The translations under genes and the position numbers were made by a program. The notes below the pieces were generated by a model. The model saw only the letters and a list, made by a program, of their open reading frames with translations. It ran no database searches and was not told the origin of the DNA. DNA of 64,000 nt from Parvibaculum sp040390855 (GTDB taxonomy: Bacteria; Pseudomonadota; Alphaproteobacteria; Parvibaculales; Parvibaculaceae): assembly GCA_040390855.1 (NCBI GenBank), contig JAZJXO010000031.1:40013-104012 (forward strand), in the 5' to 3' direction. Each line of letters starts with the position of its first letter. Within the stretch, counting starts at the first letter, position 1. Positions 8,686 to 17,889 of the stretch are shown here, in pieces.

Positions 8686-9009
8686 GATCTGCCTCCTTCG
8701 GGCTTCGTTGGCGACGGCTTATGCCGTCACTGTCAGAAGCCCCGGGTGGCTGTGGTGCCGCGGGGCGGGTCTAGGTCGGGTGCTCTTTGGCACCGGACAC
8801 CCACAGCAACGCTCTGTTAGCAGAGGAAGTCGAGTGGGAATTTGGGGAAGGACCGCTTTGCGCTCCACGTTAGACGTGCGATCGGGGCTCAACCGTTCGT
8901 GACGGCGGTGATTTGTTCAACATGATTGATGCCGACAAAGTAGTTTTACCAACCCGTCTTAGGTTCGACGGCCTGTATCGGAACCAGGCTTAAGTCGATA
9001 GAATGCCCC
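8686..9009. other. Intergenic region between divergent units
   Basis: About 320 bases separate the minus-strand recombinase operon from the plus-strand gene at 9010. Open frames here are short and antisense to nothing recognisable. Promoters for both directions are expected, but none is clear. Confidence 0.35.
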
Positions 9010-10326
9010 ATGGCTTGGGATCACGACGAAAATCATTGTCCGTTGGCAGCAGCCGATCGACGCCTTGGCGATGTTCATCGCTTCTGGCATCAGGCTGAAC
9101 GTGCCTATTTCGACCCTGACGAATTCCGGGTGTCGATCCAGGCCGCGATCCAGACCGCCCGCCAGGTCACCTTCGTGCTGCAAAAACATAAGGCCGTCAT
9201 CCCGGACTTCGATAGGTGGTATGGAGGCTGGCAAGAAAGGCTCGCTGCCATCCCGCTTATGAAGTGGATGGTTGAGGCCCGCAACCGCATAGAGAAGCAA
9301 GGCGACCTAGAGGCTCATAGCTTCATCAGTGCAGAGATTGTTGCCTCACACTTGGACGAGGGCCCCAAAATTCAGGTGTCGGCGAAACTGACGGATGCTC
9401 CACTGGAATTGGTAAAGAGCATTCCGGACTCAATGGTGGGCGGTCACATCAAGAAGGATGGCGTACTCAGAATTCGCCGTCGGTGGATCGAGAATACACT
9501 TCCCGATTTTGAACTTTTGGACGCGGTCGCCACCGCCTATGGGCTGCTTGTTCAGCTCGTTTACTCCGCTCACGTTCAGATTGGCTTGCTCGGTTCGGTA
9601 ACAACCAATGTCGATACCGGCGAGCAATACCCTGAAGGCCTCAGGGACGGCCGCTTGCCCTGCATGATCGGCCATGAAGACGCTCGGACTCTCGATGTCT
9701 GGCTGGCGAATGGCCAGCCGTTGGAATTTGAGGAAATTCGCAAAGAAGTAAATCTCGCTGAGGCTCCTGAACTCAAAGAACGGTACGGCATCGATCCGGC
9801 TAAAATGTATGCTGCAAGCGGCAAGGCTCAGGATCACGCTCGGTCGCTCTTCGCTGCCGCCCGCATAATGTTCGAGAAGGAGGGTCACCACATCACGCTC
9901 GTTATTCTGCTGCGTGACGGTCGGCCCGTAGGTATGCGCGAGTTGCGGCCGATGGAACACGGCCATAAGTTCATGATGATGAGAGCGCTCGCACAGGAGG
10001 CGCAAAAGATCGGGGCCGATGCGACGGTTCTGATCGGTGAAAGCTGGAGCGCGCCCGCAAACCCGGACAAGCCCTATATGCGCGCGGCCGACTCTCCTGA
10101 CCGTAAGGAATTTCTAACGGCGACAGCCGTCTCCAGGGATGGCGAGCCCATCTTGTTGCGGGCTGAAATCCTGCGGGATGGCAAAACGGTGAAGCTGGAT
10201 GAAACCCGCGAAGAATTCGGAGGGGCGCATTTCATTTTTGCGCCACTATACGTAGTCTGGAAGAAGCCTATTCCCGTTCAGTGGGGAGATTTGCCCACGG
10301 GCTTCGATGGGACTGAGCAAAAATAG
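9010..10326 (+). CDS. Hypothetical 438-aa protein beside the ABC-3C system
   Basis: I do not recognise this protein. It is soluble, with no signal peptide or membrane segment. The first 100 residues are predicted-helical and contain KWMVEARNRIEKQGDLEAH, which loosely recalls HEPN-type helical domains with an R-N-x pattern. The middle (residues 110-190) looks beta-rich, and residues 270-330 (ARSLFAAARIMFEKEGHHIT) are helical again. It is long, has consistent codon use and lies convergent to the ABC-3C operon, with stops 18 nt apart. It may belong to the same defence region. The HEPN suggestion is weak. Confidence 0.7.
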   Translation: MAWDHDENHCPLAAADRRLGDVHRFWHQAERAYFDPDEFRVSIQAAIQTARQVTFVLQKHKAVIPDFDRWYGGWQERLAAIPLMKWMVEARNRIEKQGDLEAHSFISAEIVASHLDEGPKIQVSAKLTDAPLELVKSIPDSMVGGHIKKDGVLRIRRRWIENTLPDFELLDAVATAYGLLVQLVYSAHVQIGLLGSVTTNVDTGEQYPEGLRDGRLPCMIGHEDARTLDVWLANGQPLEFEEIRKEVNLAEAPELKERYGIDPAKMYAASGKAQDHARSLFAAARIMFEKEGHHITLVILLRDGRPVGMRELRPMEHGHKFMMMRALAQEAQKIGADATVLIGESWSAPANPDKPYMRAADSPDRKEFLTATAVSRDGEPILLRAEILRDGKTVKLDETREEFGGAHFIFAPLYVVWKKPIPVQWGDLPTGFDGTEQK

Positions 10327-10344
10327 TCGGTGGTAATCATCAAG

Positions 10345-12198
10345 CTATCCCGCTGCCGATTCCGGTATGAACCCGACCCTGTCTCCGGGGCCAGCTTCAT
10401 CCCCGGCAAACCACTCGTAATTAACAGCGCTAGCTACATCGGACGGGGGCTCCTTGTTTTCGATGATCACGACCTGAACGTTGTTGGAGATGCTGGTGAG
10501 CGATTTCCAAAAAGCAGCCTCTACGCCCTGGCTCACAGCCGCGTCCGTGCCACGGACACCCGTTCCCTGCTTTTTGTAACTCGTCAGAGGAGAGTCGATC
10601 ATGACAAACCCTGGATGGGGCAGACCTTCCCTCTGGCAGTACCGAACGAGGGCGATCACGAAAGCTGAATATAGTACAGCACGCACGCCTTTGCCGTGAG
10701 ATTGTCGGGTCTGGCCATCCACCTTGATGTCGTATGCCTTTTCATCGAACTCGACCCGGCCTTCGCCGTCCCATTTCCATTCCTTGAGAACGATTTCGAT
10801 CTCCTTACAGAAGGCTGTCAGGGGCTTGCTCGGCAGTTCTTCCCATTGCCTTTTGCCAAGATTGCTGTCGGTAGATGTCTTCTCAATCCGTGCTTTGAGC
10901 GAGCGGAGATTTTCCGCTTGTTCGCAATCATTGCGGGTGATCTCCAACTCCAGTCGTCGCGCGTTAAGACGCCGCAGTTGAGTAGTGCTGTTCGCAATTG
11001 CAGGCTGAACGATACTGGCCAAACGCTGCTCAGCGGAATGGACCGTCTCATGCGCTTTTGAACGCTCGACATCCCGCGCTTCGCGGCGTCGCTCCAAGCT
11101 GGCGATTGCATCATCAAGGTCGCGACGCTGTGCGAGGATTTTAGCTGCTTCTGCGCGGGCTGCCGTGTAGATGTCTGCGCTGGACTGAGCGGCCTTGTGA
11201 ACGTGCTCTTCGTCCATGCTCTGACCGCAAAGCGGGCAGTCAACGTCCTGTAAACCGTCGAAGTAATGCGCTCCCTCCGATACAAAATCCAAACGGCTCA
11301 AATCCGAGGTGTAGTGCTCACTGAGAAGCTGATATCTTGTCAGCAACTGGTCGATCGCCAGCACTTGCGTCTCGGCTTTCACCCTAATATCGGCGGCGGC
11401 ATCTCGGTCTTGCATTAGCGTCATGCGCTCGCTTTCGACCACCAATAGATCATCAGATACCCGAGCGATTGCCTCATCAATCTTGTCGATAGAGTCTTCA
11501 GTCCCGTCTGTCGGGTTGCTCTGAAGACGTTGTTCCAGCGGCGCGAGAAGGTCATTGATTAGCGTCACCTGCGCGTTGAGCCGGGCCGCAGCAATCGCCT
11601 TCTTCTCCGTCGCAATAACACTCGAATCATCTTTGCCCGAAAGCATGTAGGCAAACATGCGCTTCCGCGCGGTGTCGTCGTAACCCTCCCCCCCAAGAAC
11701 CGGCGACTGCTCCTCGATCACGGACACCTCATCGACAACGATGATAGGAAGAAATGTCCGGATGGTGAGGCGCTGGGTTTTTCCGTCGTTATTCTTACGC
11801 AATTGAGCTTCAGAAATGCCCGCAAACGGGAAGAGCACGGAGGTCACATCAGCGGCCTTGCTAAGCCCGCGGCGACGATTCGCGACAACCTCGCCGTCCT
11901 CGTCGATCAAAGCTATAGGACAGTGGTGAGCTGAAAGATCTCCGCCTGAGAGGCTTCTAACAAGAGAAAGAAATTCGCCTGCCGAGTTTTGAAATTCGAC
12001 CGAGAGCTTCTCATATGACTCGGCCAGAGGAATGCGTTTCTTTAACTCATCGGCCCCGAATATATAGTCCAGGCAATGCAGCAAGTAGCTTTTCCCGGTG
12101 TCCGACTCGCCAGCAATTACATTGGGGCCATGCCCAAACTTCACGGAAGCGTCAGGGAGCCCTTTGCCGCTGAGCAGGATTTCTCTGATTTGGAGCAT
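10345..12198 (-). CDS. ABC-3C system SMC-like ATPase
   Basis: This 617-residue ATPase has an SMC/RecF-type split head. Walker A is GESDTGKS at residues 30-37, in VKFGHGPNVIAGESDTGKSY. Long charged helical segments follow from about 215. A zinc-hook-like CPLCGQ is near 320, where the coiled coil turns, and Walker B FVMIDSPL is near 533. ATG 12198 is chosen over an in-frame ATG at 12249 because it overlaps the stop of the middle-component gene (TAATG), and the family starts directly with a strand like MLQIREI. In ABC-3C systems this ATPase is thought to sense a nucleoprotein target and activate the effector. Confidence 0.85.
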   Translation of the reverse strand: MLQIREILLSGKGLPDASVKFGHGPNVIAGESDTGKSYLLHCLDYIFGADELKKRIPLAESYEKLSVEFQNSAGEFLSLVRSLSGGDLSAHHCPIALIDEDGEVVANRRRGLSKAADVTSVLFPFAGISEAQLRKNNDGKTQRLTIRTFLPIIVVDEVSVIEEQSPVLGGEGYDDTARKRMFAYMLSGKDDSSVIATEKKAIAAARLNAQVTLINDLLAPLEQRLQSNPTDGTEDSIDKIDEAIARVSDDLLVVESERMTLMQDRDAAADIRVKAETQVLAIDQLLTRYQLLSEHYTSDLSRLDFVSEGAHYFDGLQDVDCPLCGQSMDEEHVHKAAQSSADIYTAARAEAAKILAQRRDLDDAIASLERRREARDVERSKAHETVHSAEQRLASIVQPAIANSTTQLRRLNARRLELEITRNDCEQAENLRSLKARIEKTSTDSNLGKRQWEELPSKPLTAFCKEIEIVLKEWKWDGEGRVEFDEKAYDIKVDGQTRQSHGKGVRAVLYSAFVIALVRYCQREGLPHPGFVMIDSPLTSYKKQGTGVRGTDAAVSQGVEAAFWKSLTSISNNVQVVIIENKEPPSDVASAVNYEWFAGDEAGPGDRVGFIPESAAG

Positions 12199-12698
12199 TA
12201 CAGTTCGAGCTCCTTGATAATCGTCAGCCGCTCGAACTCTGCGCCCCAACGACCGATATTCGCGGTCATGTAGCCTTCCAATTCTGCATCTGAATAATCA
12301 GCAAATCTCGTCACGACCCACGTTGCGCGGGTCCGCAAAGCGGACGCATAGAAGGAAATTAGCAGATTCAAGAAAGCACCCGTCAGTGCGGTCGCCCGAT
12401 AGCAAATGCCAGTTGATTCAAATTTTTTCTCGAGCAGTTCTCTGGCGAACATCGCATCAAGCCCCGCCCGCACCAGATCGCGTTTTACGAGCAGTTCGCT
12501 ACCGCGAAACGGTACGGCGGGATGAAGGCTGACCGGGCCATCCTCCACGTCGCCGGAATGAACAAGCAGATAGTCGTATGACACTAAGCGCTGGAGATCG
12601 AATGAGCGCCCGCGTGCCTGATCCAGCACAAACAACAGCCTCAACCCAGATTCGAACGGGGTGTTGAAAGGTCGTGTTTGAGAACCGAACGAACTCAT
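12198..12698 (-). CDS. ABC-3C system middle component 2 (MC2)
   Basis: This 166-residue protein matches the middle-component-2 pattern: SGLRLLFVLDQARGRSFDLQ, then RLVSYDYLLVHSGDVEDGP, SLHPAVPFRGSELLVKRDLV, and a C-terminal helix pair including YMTANIGRWGAEF. The start is ATG 12698, which overlaps the effector stop (ATGA). A longer in-frame reading back to 12866 lies inside the effector gene and is an artefact. Its own stop overlaps the ATPase start (TAATG), so all three genes are translationally coupled. MC2 proteins are thought to bridge ATPase and effector. Confidence 0.85.
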   Translation of the reverse strand: MSSFGSQTRPFNTPFESGLRLLFVLDQARGRSFDLQRLVSYDYLLVHSGDVEDGPVSLHPAVPFRGSELLVKRDLVRAGLDAMFARELLEKKFESTGICYRATALTGAFLNLLISFYASALRTRATWVVTRFADYSDAELEGYMTANIGRWGAEFERLTIIKELEL

Positions 12699-13822
12699 GT
12701 GTCGCACCAATGAACCCGGCCTTCGTTTGCCATCTGGTGGCACATGCCTTCGCGGTCGTTGGGTAGAACGTGGGGCTCCAGCACGTGCTTGCTCAACTGC
12801 AAAGCCTGAGAGGCTTTGACGGTGGAGATCAGTCGTTCGTAGCCGTCCGGCTCTCCGGTGTGCCAATGATACAAGCCGTCGACAAATTCACCCAGGAGAG
12901 TGTCGAAGAAGCCCTCGTCGGCCATTTGATCTCGTGCAAGTTCCTTCAGCCCTTCTGCGTGATAGAACGTCAGCCGGGAACGATCAAACAGACGTCTGTG
13001 CTTCTCGGAATGTACAAAGTCAGTCAAATTTGACACCGATTGTCCGAGATCGGCCGAGATGACGGCGAGGAGCTGGGTCACATATTCGTTCTCCCCCGGC
13101 GCAACTTCAGAAGGTGGCTCAGGGGGGGTGGGGCGGTCGATCAGGGGCAACCCGAAAATGGTAAGATGGTATCGCGTTTGTGCGTGTTCGTTGATCAGGT
13201 CAAGAGGCTGCTTAGCCCGAAAAACGGTGAATGGAACGGTCTCGACATGCTTCTTAAGTTTCGGTGTGAGATCGACCGGATCCTTGCGAATTTTTGTCCT
13301 GATATATTCGCCCCAATTATCGATGACGAATTTCCGGAGTTTTTCCGGTTCGTCCAACAGGTCTTGGAAGGGGGACGTCATGCCCTTGTGGGTGACAAAG
13401 TGGTATTCCTGCGGAAAGCTGTAGTCGCCGCGGTGGCTGTAAAAGAGAACTTTGCCGATTTCTGCGGCTGCAGTACCCGCACCCAACGCAGAGCCATAGT
13501 GTTTACACTGGTAAAGGCTCCACCTGCGATTGGGGGCAGTGTTAGGGTCGAGCCAGGCGATGACATCACGCCCCTTATCTCCGGCCCCTCCACGCTGCTG
13601 AACCTCAACTACGCTGGGCACTTTAATCGCGAGATAGCCCGAGGCCCATTCGAGAGTGAAGCGTTCAAATTCGGCAGCGCTGAAATTTGCTAACCGATCA
13701 AGCGGAGCAACGGGAAGTCCCTGACCTAAACCCAAAAGGCGAGCGTTGGCACCCGGCCACGGCGTGGCCGCCTTTATGTCTTCCGTTTGGCTCGCACTTT
13801 TGTTGTTCTGGATTTTCGTCAC
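12695..13822 (-). CDS. ABC-3C system effector with PD-(D/E)xK nuclease domain
   Basis: This 375-residue protein has an N-terminal restriction-endonuclease-like domain. FSAAEFERFTLEWASGYL is followed by VEVQQRGGAGDKGRDVIAWL, whose catalytic Asp is in GRDV, and then by WSLYQCKHYG with the Q-x-K motif. Residues 255-375 form the ABC-3C C-terminal domain (LTFYHAEGLKELARDQ; FVDGLYHWHTGEPDGYERL; HQMANEGRVHWC), which docks on the middle component. It starts with GTG at 13822 with a G-rich ribosome site. The gene order effector, MC2, ATPase is the standard one. A role in anti-phage or anti-plasmid DNA cleavage is inferred from the family. Confidence 0.85.
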   Translation of the reverse strand: MTKIQNNKSASQTEDIKAATPWPGANARLLGLGQGLPVAPLDRLANFSAAEFERFTLEWASGYLAIKVPSVVEVQQRGGAGDKGRDVIAWLDPNTAPNRRWSLYQCKHYGSALGAGTAAAEIGKVLFYSHRGDYSFPQEYHFVTHKGMTSPFQDLLDEPEKLRKFVIDNWGEYIRTKIRKDPVDLTPKLKKHVETVPFTVFRAKQPLDLINEHAQTRYHLTIFGLPLIDRPTPPEPPSEVAPGENEYVTQLLAVISADLGQSVSNLTDFVHSEKHRRLFDRSRLTFYHAEGLKELARDQMADEGFFDTLLGEFVDGLYHWHTGEPDGYERLISTVKASQALQLSKHVLEPHVLPNDREGMCHQMANEGRVHWCDT

Positions 13823-14364
13823 GTAGCCCCCAAGAGGAATAGTGCCCCGACTTGGGCTTCTTGGCTAGATCTTTGAGGCGGTCAGGGACTGATCCGTTCG
13901 AAACTCGCTAAATTGCAAAAAAAGGATCGAGTCATCAACAAGTATGGCTCGCGCCTGCGATCTCGTTGTTTGGATCGACGATGATTTGCAGGTCTTGCGA
14001 CCATCGCATCTACGGCGGCCCCATAAAGGTCAGCGAAGGGACTGCACGTGCAGAAGGCGAATTGTCTTTGGTCTCGGCGACGGGCGCGGCGCCACAGGTG
14101 GCTGGGATGCGGTCCAGCAGCTATCGACCCAAATTCGAGCCGCTCAACTATCGAACAGCAATCTTAGCTTTTCACATTGGCTACCCTAAAAGCCGTCAGG
14201 CTGATTACAGCCAGCCTCAATCGATGCCTCACGTTTTCACGATCGCTCATGGCGCAAGGTGGCCGTTCAAGGTCCGATAATATGTATGATGGGAAGGTGG
14301 GACCCTTACGTCCTGTATCCAAGCGTATTTGATTTTCGCATTTTCTTTCTACGGTTCAATTATC
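13823..14364. other. 540-base region, possibly one small gene
   Basis: This stretch separates the ABC-3C operon (upstream side) from the terminase stop codon. One plus-strand frame from ATG 13981 to 14280 would encode 99 residues starting MICRSCDHRIYGGPIKVSEG, with a CxxC that could belong to a zinc ribbon. It has no good ribosome site and I do not recognise it. Nothing else is visible. Confidence 0.3.
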
Positions 14365-15825
14365 CTACTTGTGCTTTGTCCAAAAGTGTCCTGGCACCTT
14401 GTGATGCAGGTAGCTGATCGGGAGCCGATTGTGTGCTGCGTACTTGATGATTGAGCGGAGGATCAGGACGAAGGCATCCATGAGGTCGTCGGTCTTGCCG
14501 TGAGGGGCTGTGAGAAGTTCCTGGCGAAGGGTAGACATGTCTTTTGTCTCGAGTGACTTATGCGGGAACAGGACGCGGTTCTCGATGAATAGATGCTGGA
14601 CTTCATAGAGGCGCTGTTCTTTAGAGCCTTGAGGCGGGACACTGTAGACGCCCTGATTGTCAAACTGAGGCCTCAGCATTTGATGCAGACCGATACCCGA
14701 CGCGGCGTCTTCGATCAGGATATGGCTAGGACCAAAATCTTCATAAAACTTCAAAGCCATTTTCCGGAGTTCGGGAAGTTCGACATGCCCGCGCCATGCA
14801 TCGAGCGCATAGAACCTGTTTTCCCGAATACCGACCGCAACGATGGCGGAGTAGGAGGCGTGCTCTGCAAGCGATGACGCGCCATCAATGCCAAGGAATA
14901 TATGTTCGTAATTGTGGTGGCGTCTGAACTCCGTATAGGAACCAATTTGTTCCGGCTTGAGGATAACGCCACCTTCAGGCATCGGGTCCTGCTGGTACTG
15001 GCTGGCAAAGATGCGGGGACTCTGTTTAGCGATCAGAACATCCTTGGGTCCACGCCAGGCGGGATGCAGGATTTCTCCCTTTTTGCGGTGATAGGTCTCG
15101 TTGGGGCCGGTCGCGATGACTTCGTCCTCGGTTGCAACGAGCGGAAGCTTCAGTTGGCGCCAAGGCTCGTTGGGCTTGGACAGGTAATGCCCGGTAAGAT
15201 CGTTCAGGCTGATGCGCTGTTTCACACAAATAATTTTGCCTTCAATCGGCTTGGTCAGGCGCGCCGCCAGTGTTTCGTCGGCCCATTTGCTCGTTTTTTC
15301 GAGTTCCGCGTTGGTTAGGCTGGAGTCGATCTTGTGAGGGTCATCGAGAACGATGACATCGGCGGGATGGCCGGTGATCGGCCCATGGACGGACCGCGCC
15401 ATGCGGCGACCGCCCTTGGAGGTGACAAGCTCGCTCAATGCGGTTTTGACGAGTGTGGTTCCGGGGAATATGCGCTGGTATTCGTTGGACTGCATAGCCA
15501 TCAAGGTGAGATAGGCAAAGCGTTCGGCAATCGGCTCACCATAGCTGACGCAGAGAATGTTGAGGGTCGGATCGCGCCCGAGGAGCCAGGCCACATAAAG
15601 GACGCTGATAAGCTCGGACTTGCCGTGCTGCGGGGGCAGATTGACGATGAGGCGGCTGAATTCAAAGCCCAGTTCGCACTGTATCAACTCGTGAGCTATC
15701 GCCCGATGGTGCCAGTTCTCCTGAAACACGGCACCGGGATTCATGATGGAGAAGAACTTGATGACAAAGGCCATGAAGTTTTGGCGAATTATGGCGTCGG
15801 CCACATCCTTGTCGTGCTTATTCAT
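14365..15825 (-). CDS. Phage-type terminase large subunit
   Basis: From ATG 15825 (AAAGGAG 6 nt upstream) this is a 486-residue terminase. The ATPase half has the Walker A-like LPPQHGKSE, Walker B VIVLDDPHK and coupling motif region IICVKQRIS. The nuclease half has the RNase-H-fold acidic residues in FLGIDGASS, ILIEDAASG and TDDLMDAF. Such enzymes cut and pump DNA into phage heads. The partner upstream is a DUF5681 protein, which occupies the small-subunit position. No portal, capsid or tail genes are present, so packaging would need another phage, or the gene has been put to another use. Confidence 0.88.
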   Translation of the reverse strand: MNKHDKDVADAIIRQNFMAFVIKFFSIMNPGAVFQENWHHRAIAHELIQCELGFEFSRLIVNLPPQHGKSELISVLYVAWLLGRDPTLNILCVSYGEPIAERFAYLTLMAMQSNEYQRIFPGTTLVKTALSELVTSKGGRRMARSVHGPITGHPADVIVLDDPHKIDSSLTNAELEKTSKWADETLAARLTKPIEGKIICVKQRISLNDLTGHYLSKPNEPWRQLKLPLVATEDEVIATGPNETYHRKKGEILHPAWRGPKDVLIAKQSPRIFASQYQQDPMPEGGVILKPEQIGSYTEFRRHHNYEHIFLGIDGASSLAEHASYSAIVAVGIRENRFYALDAWRGHVELPELRKMALKFYEDFGPSHILIEDAASGIGLHQMLRPQFDNQGVYSVPPQGSKEQRLYEVQHLFIENRVLFPHKSLETKDMSTLRQELLTAPHGKTDDLMDAFVLILRSIIKYAAHNRLPISYLHHKVPGHFWTKHK

Positions 15826-16237
15826 TTTTGTCTCCTTTGGTCTCTGCTGCATCCTTCAGAACGGCATGCTTGAACCGTTCGAGGATCATCTGGTCAGTCT
15901 CTGAAAGTGTTTCTTCGGCGTTGTCTTCAATAACGTCGGCCATGATTTTCAGGATCATGCCGAAGACGGAATTCGCGGCCTTCGCATCACCCTTGATCCC
16001 TTTGGCGACGGATGACTTGATCAACGCGCGCTGCTTGGTGATTTTTCGCTGTTTGCCGTTCTCCTGGATTGAGATCTGCTCGGAGAGCTCATCCATGAGA
16101 TCGGTCTTGAAGTTCTTGTGGCCCTTTGGCTTCCCCTTGGGATTGCCGGACTGGCCTTTTTTGAACTGCGTGTGCGTGGGAGGCTTGCCATAGCCGACGT
16201 CGTAGTCGTCGGCCTTGTCCTCGTGATCATCAGACAT
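15818..16237 (-). CDS. DUF5681 protein (terminase-associated)
   Basis: ATG 16237 gives 139 residues with the DUF5681 signature KKGQSGNPKGKPKGHKNFKT near residue 27, a Lys/Gly-rich patch likely to touch DNA, followed by helices. It overlaps the methyltransferase gene upstream by 8 nt and the terminase gene downstream by 8 nt. The family is usually next to large terminases in alphaproteobacterial prophage-like regions, so a small-terminase-like, DNA-recognising role is plausible but unproven. A longer in-frame reading to 16483 lies inside the methyltransferase gene and is rejected. Confidence 0.82.
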   Translation of the reverse strand: MSDDHEDKADDYDVGYGKPPTHTQFKKGQSGNPKGKPKGHKNFKTDLMDELSEQISIQENGKQRKITKQRALIKSSVAKGIKGDAKAANSVFGMILKIMADVIEDNAEETLSETDQMILERFKHAVLKDAAETKGDKNE

Positions 16238-17684
16238 TGTCAGCGCTCCCCTTGTCGGCCTCGGGCGCAGGGAGCAGCAGGGTGGTCTGTCCGGCCATGG
16301 TCTCGCGGAAGGTGAGGCCGGTCGCCTCGTTGACGGCCTCGAGGCCCGTGAACTCCTCCCAGCGGCGGATGATCGTGTCGACATACCATGGGTCGATTTC
16401 GATGCCGTAGCAGATGCGTCCGGTGTCCTCGGCGGCGATGAGCGTGGTACCGGAGCCGAGGAAGCCGTCGAAGACGACGTCACCGCGGGCCGTGCAATCG
16501 AGGATCGCGTCGGCGCAGAGGCGGGCGGGCTTCACCGTCGGGTGAAGAGCAAGCTCCTTGCGGCGCTCGGGATTGATCGAGTTCGCCCCTTCGTAGGTCC
16601 AGACATTGCTGCGGTTGCGGCCATAGCGACCGAGCTCGATATTGTTGGTGTGCGGGGCGTCGCCGAACTTGAAGACCACCACGAACTCGGACTGGCTGCG
16701 GTAGAAGCTTCCCATGCCAGCGTTGGTCTTGACCCAGGTCACGACATTGATGAGCGTGAGGTCACATTCACGGCCCGCCTTGAGCAGGATCTCGACGTGA
16801 CGCCAGTCGATGAAGATGTAGAGGAGGGTGCCGTTGGCGCAATGCTCGATCGAGAGCATGAGATAGCGCTTCAGGAAGGAGAGGAACTCTTCCTCGGTCA
16901 TCTCGCCCGACGCCATGGCGAACTCCGCGTGCTTGAAGCGCCCGCGGCCGGAGAAGCTCTTGACGGCAAGGTTGTAGGGCACGTCGCTCAAGACACAGGC
17001 GATGAGAATACCCTTGAGCAGCCGGAGGATCGTCGCCGGGTCGAGGCTATCGCCGCAGAGGACCTTGTGGACGCCGAGCTTCCAGAGATCGCCAAGCTTT
17101 GAAATCGCCGGCTTGTCGCGCTGCGTGGGCGGCGTGTCATCAAGAGCGGTATCGTGAGGCTGGGCCAAAGACGTCTGGATCAGCATATCGACCTCGGCGA
17201 TCTCGAAGCCGATGTCTTTATAGCTGATATCGAGGTCGATCAGGGACTGAAGCTCGCGGGCGAGTTCGTCATTGTCCCACTCGCCCAGCTCGCTGATCCG
17301 GTTGTCAAAGATCCGGAAGGCGCGGAGTTCAGTCTCATTGAGATGCGTCACACGAATACAGGGCAGGATCTCCAGACCGAGTTCTTTGGCCACCAAATAG
17401 CGCGCATAGCCCGCGACAATGCGGTTATTGGCATCAATGATGAGCGGGACAATGAAGCCGACATTGCCGAAGCTCTTCTCGAGCAGGCGAAGCTGCTTCT
17501 TCGTATACCGCCGTGTCTGCCGGTTGGGCGGCAGGAGGTCGCCCAGCGGGATAAGGTCGATCTTTTCCGCCATCCACGGCACAGGGAAGCGATCATTGCG
17601 CAGCCGCGAGCGTTCATTGGAACGGTCGTCCCAATTGTTCTGCTCAATATTACGGAGATCTCTGTCTTCTTCTCTCTCATCCAT
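16230..17684 (-). CDS. ParB-domain DNA methyltransferase
   Basis: Residues about 38-135 form a ParB/Spo0J N-terminal domain (LIPLGDLLPPNRQTRRYTKK; VAGYARYLVAKELG). Residues about 190-460 form an N6-adenine/N4-cytosine methyltransferase with motif IV before motif I in sequence (beta class). Motif IV reads SDVPYN where DPPY is normal, and the AdoMet-binding motif is VVFDGFLGSGTTL. The fusion is common in phage and island DNA of alphaproteobacteria and is typically followed by DUF5681 and terminase genes, as here. The Pro-to-Val change in the catalytic motif may lower or change activity. Confidence 0.87.
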   Translation of the reverse strand: MDEREEDRDLRNIEQNNWDDRSNERSRLRNDRFPVPWMAEKIDLIPLGDLLPPNRQTRRYTKKQLRLLEKSFGNVGFIVPLIIDANNRIVAGYARYLVAKELGLEILPCIRVTHLNETELRAFRIFDNRISELGEWDNDELARELQSLIDLDISYKDIGFEIAEVDMLIQTSLAQPHDTALDDTPPTQRDKPAISKLGDLWKLGVHKVLCGDSLDPATILRLLKGILIACVLSDVPYNLAVKSFSGRGRFKHAEFAMASGEMTEEEFLSFLKRYLMLSIEHCANGTLLYIFIDWRHVEILLKAGRECDLTLINVVTWVKTNAGMGSFYRSQSEFVVVFKFGDAPHTNNIELGRYGRNRSNVWTYEGANSINPERRKELALHPTVKPARLCADAILDCTARGDVVFDGFLGSGTTLIAAEDTGRICYGIEIDPWYVDTIIRRWEEFTGLEAVNEATGLTFRETMAGQTTLLLPAPEADKGSADNV

Positions 17685-17824
17685 AACAACACCGCCACTT
17701 TGGCTGTCGATTGGAGCCCACTGGGTACCAAAAGACAGCGATTAAAACCGCTGCCTTCCCGAAGCATCACAGCGACGAAATCGCTGACTGCCCTAAGTAC
17801 CCTCCGTGGCGGAGAAGACACCTC

Positions 17825-17853
17825 TAAATAGAATTGTGTACCCATGCGTTCAA
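17825..17853 (-). promoter_or_regulatory. Candidate sigma-70 promoter for the methyltransferase-terminase operon
   Basis: On the minus strand TTGAAC (17853-17848) and TATTTA (17830-17825) are separated by exactly 17 bases. Transcription would start near 17818, about 130 nt before the methyltransferase start codon. This is pattern matching only. Confidence 0.4.
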
Positions 17854-17889
17854 GTAAAAATTTTGCGTTCATCCGCCCGCCGAACAAAT

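Noticed and set aside
12698..12866. N-terminal extension of the MC2 protein
   Set aside because: It lies fully inside the effector gene; the ATGA overlap at 12695-12698 gives the family-like start.
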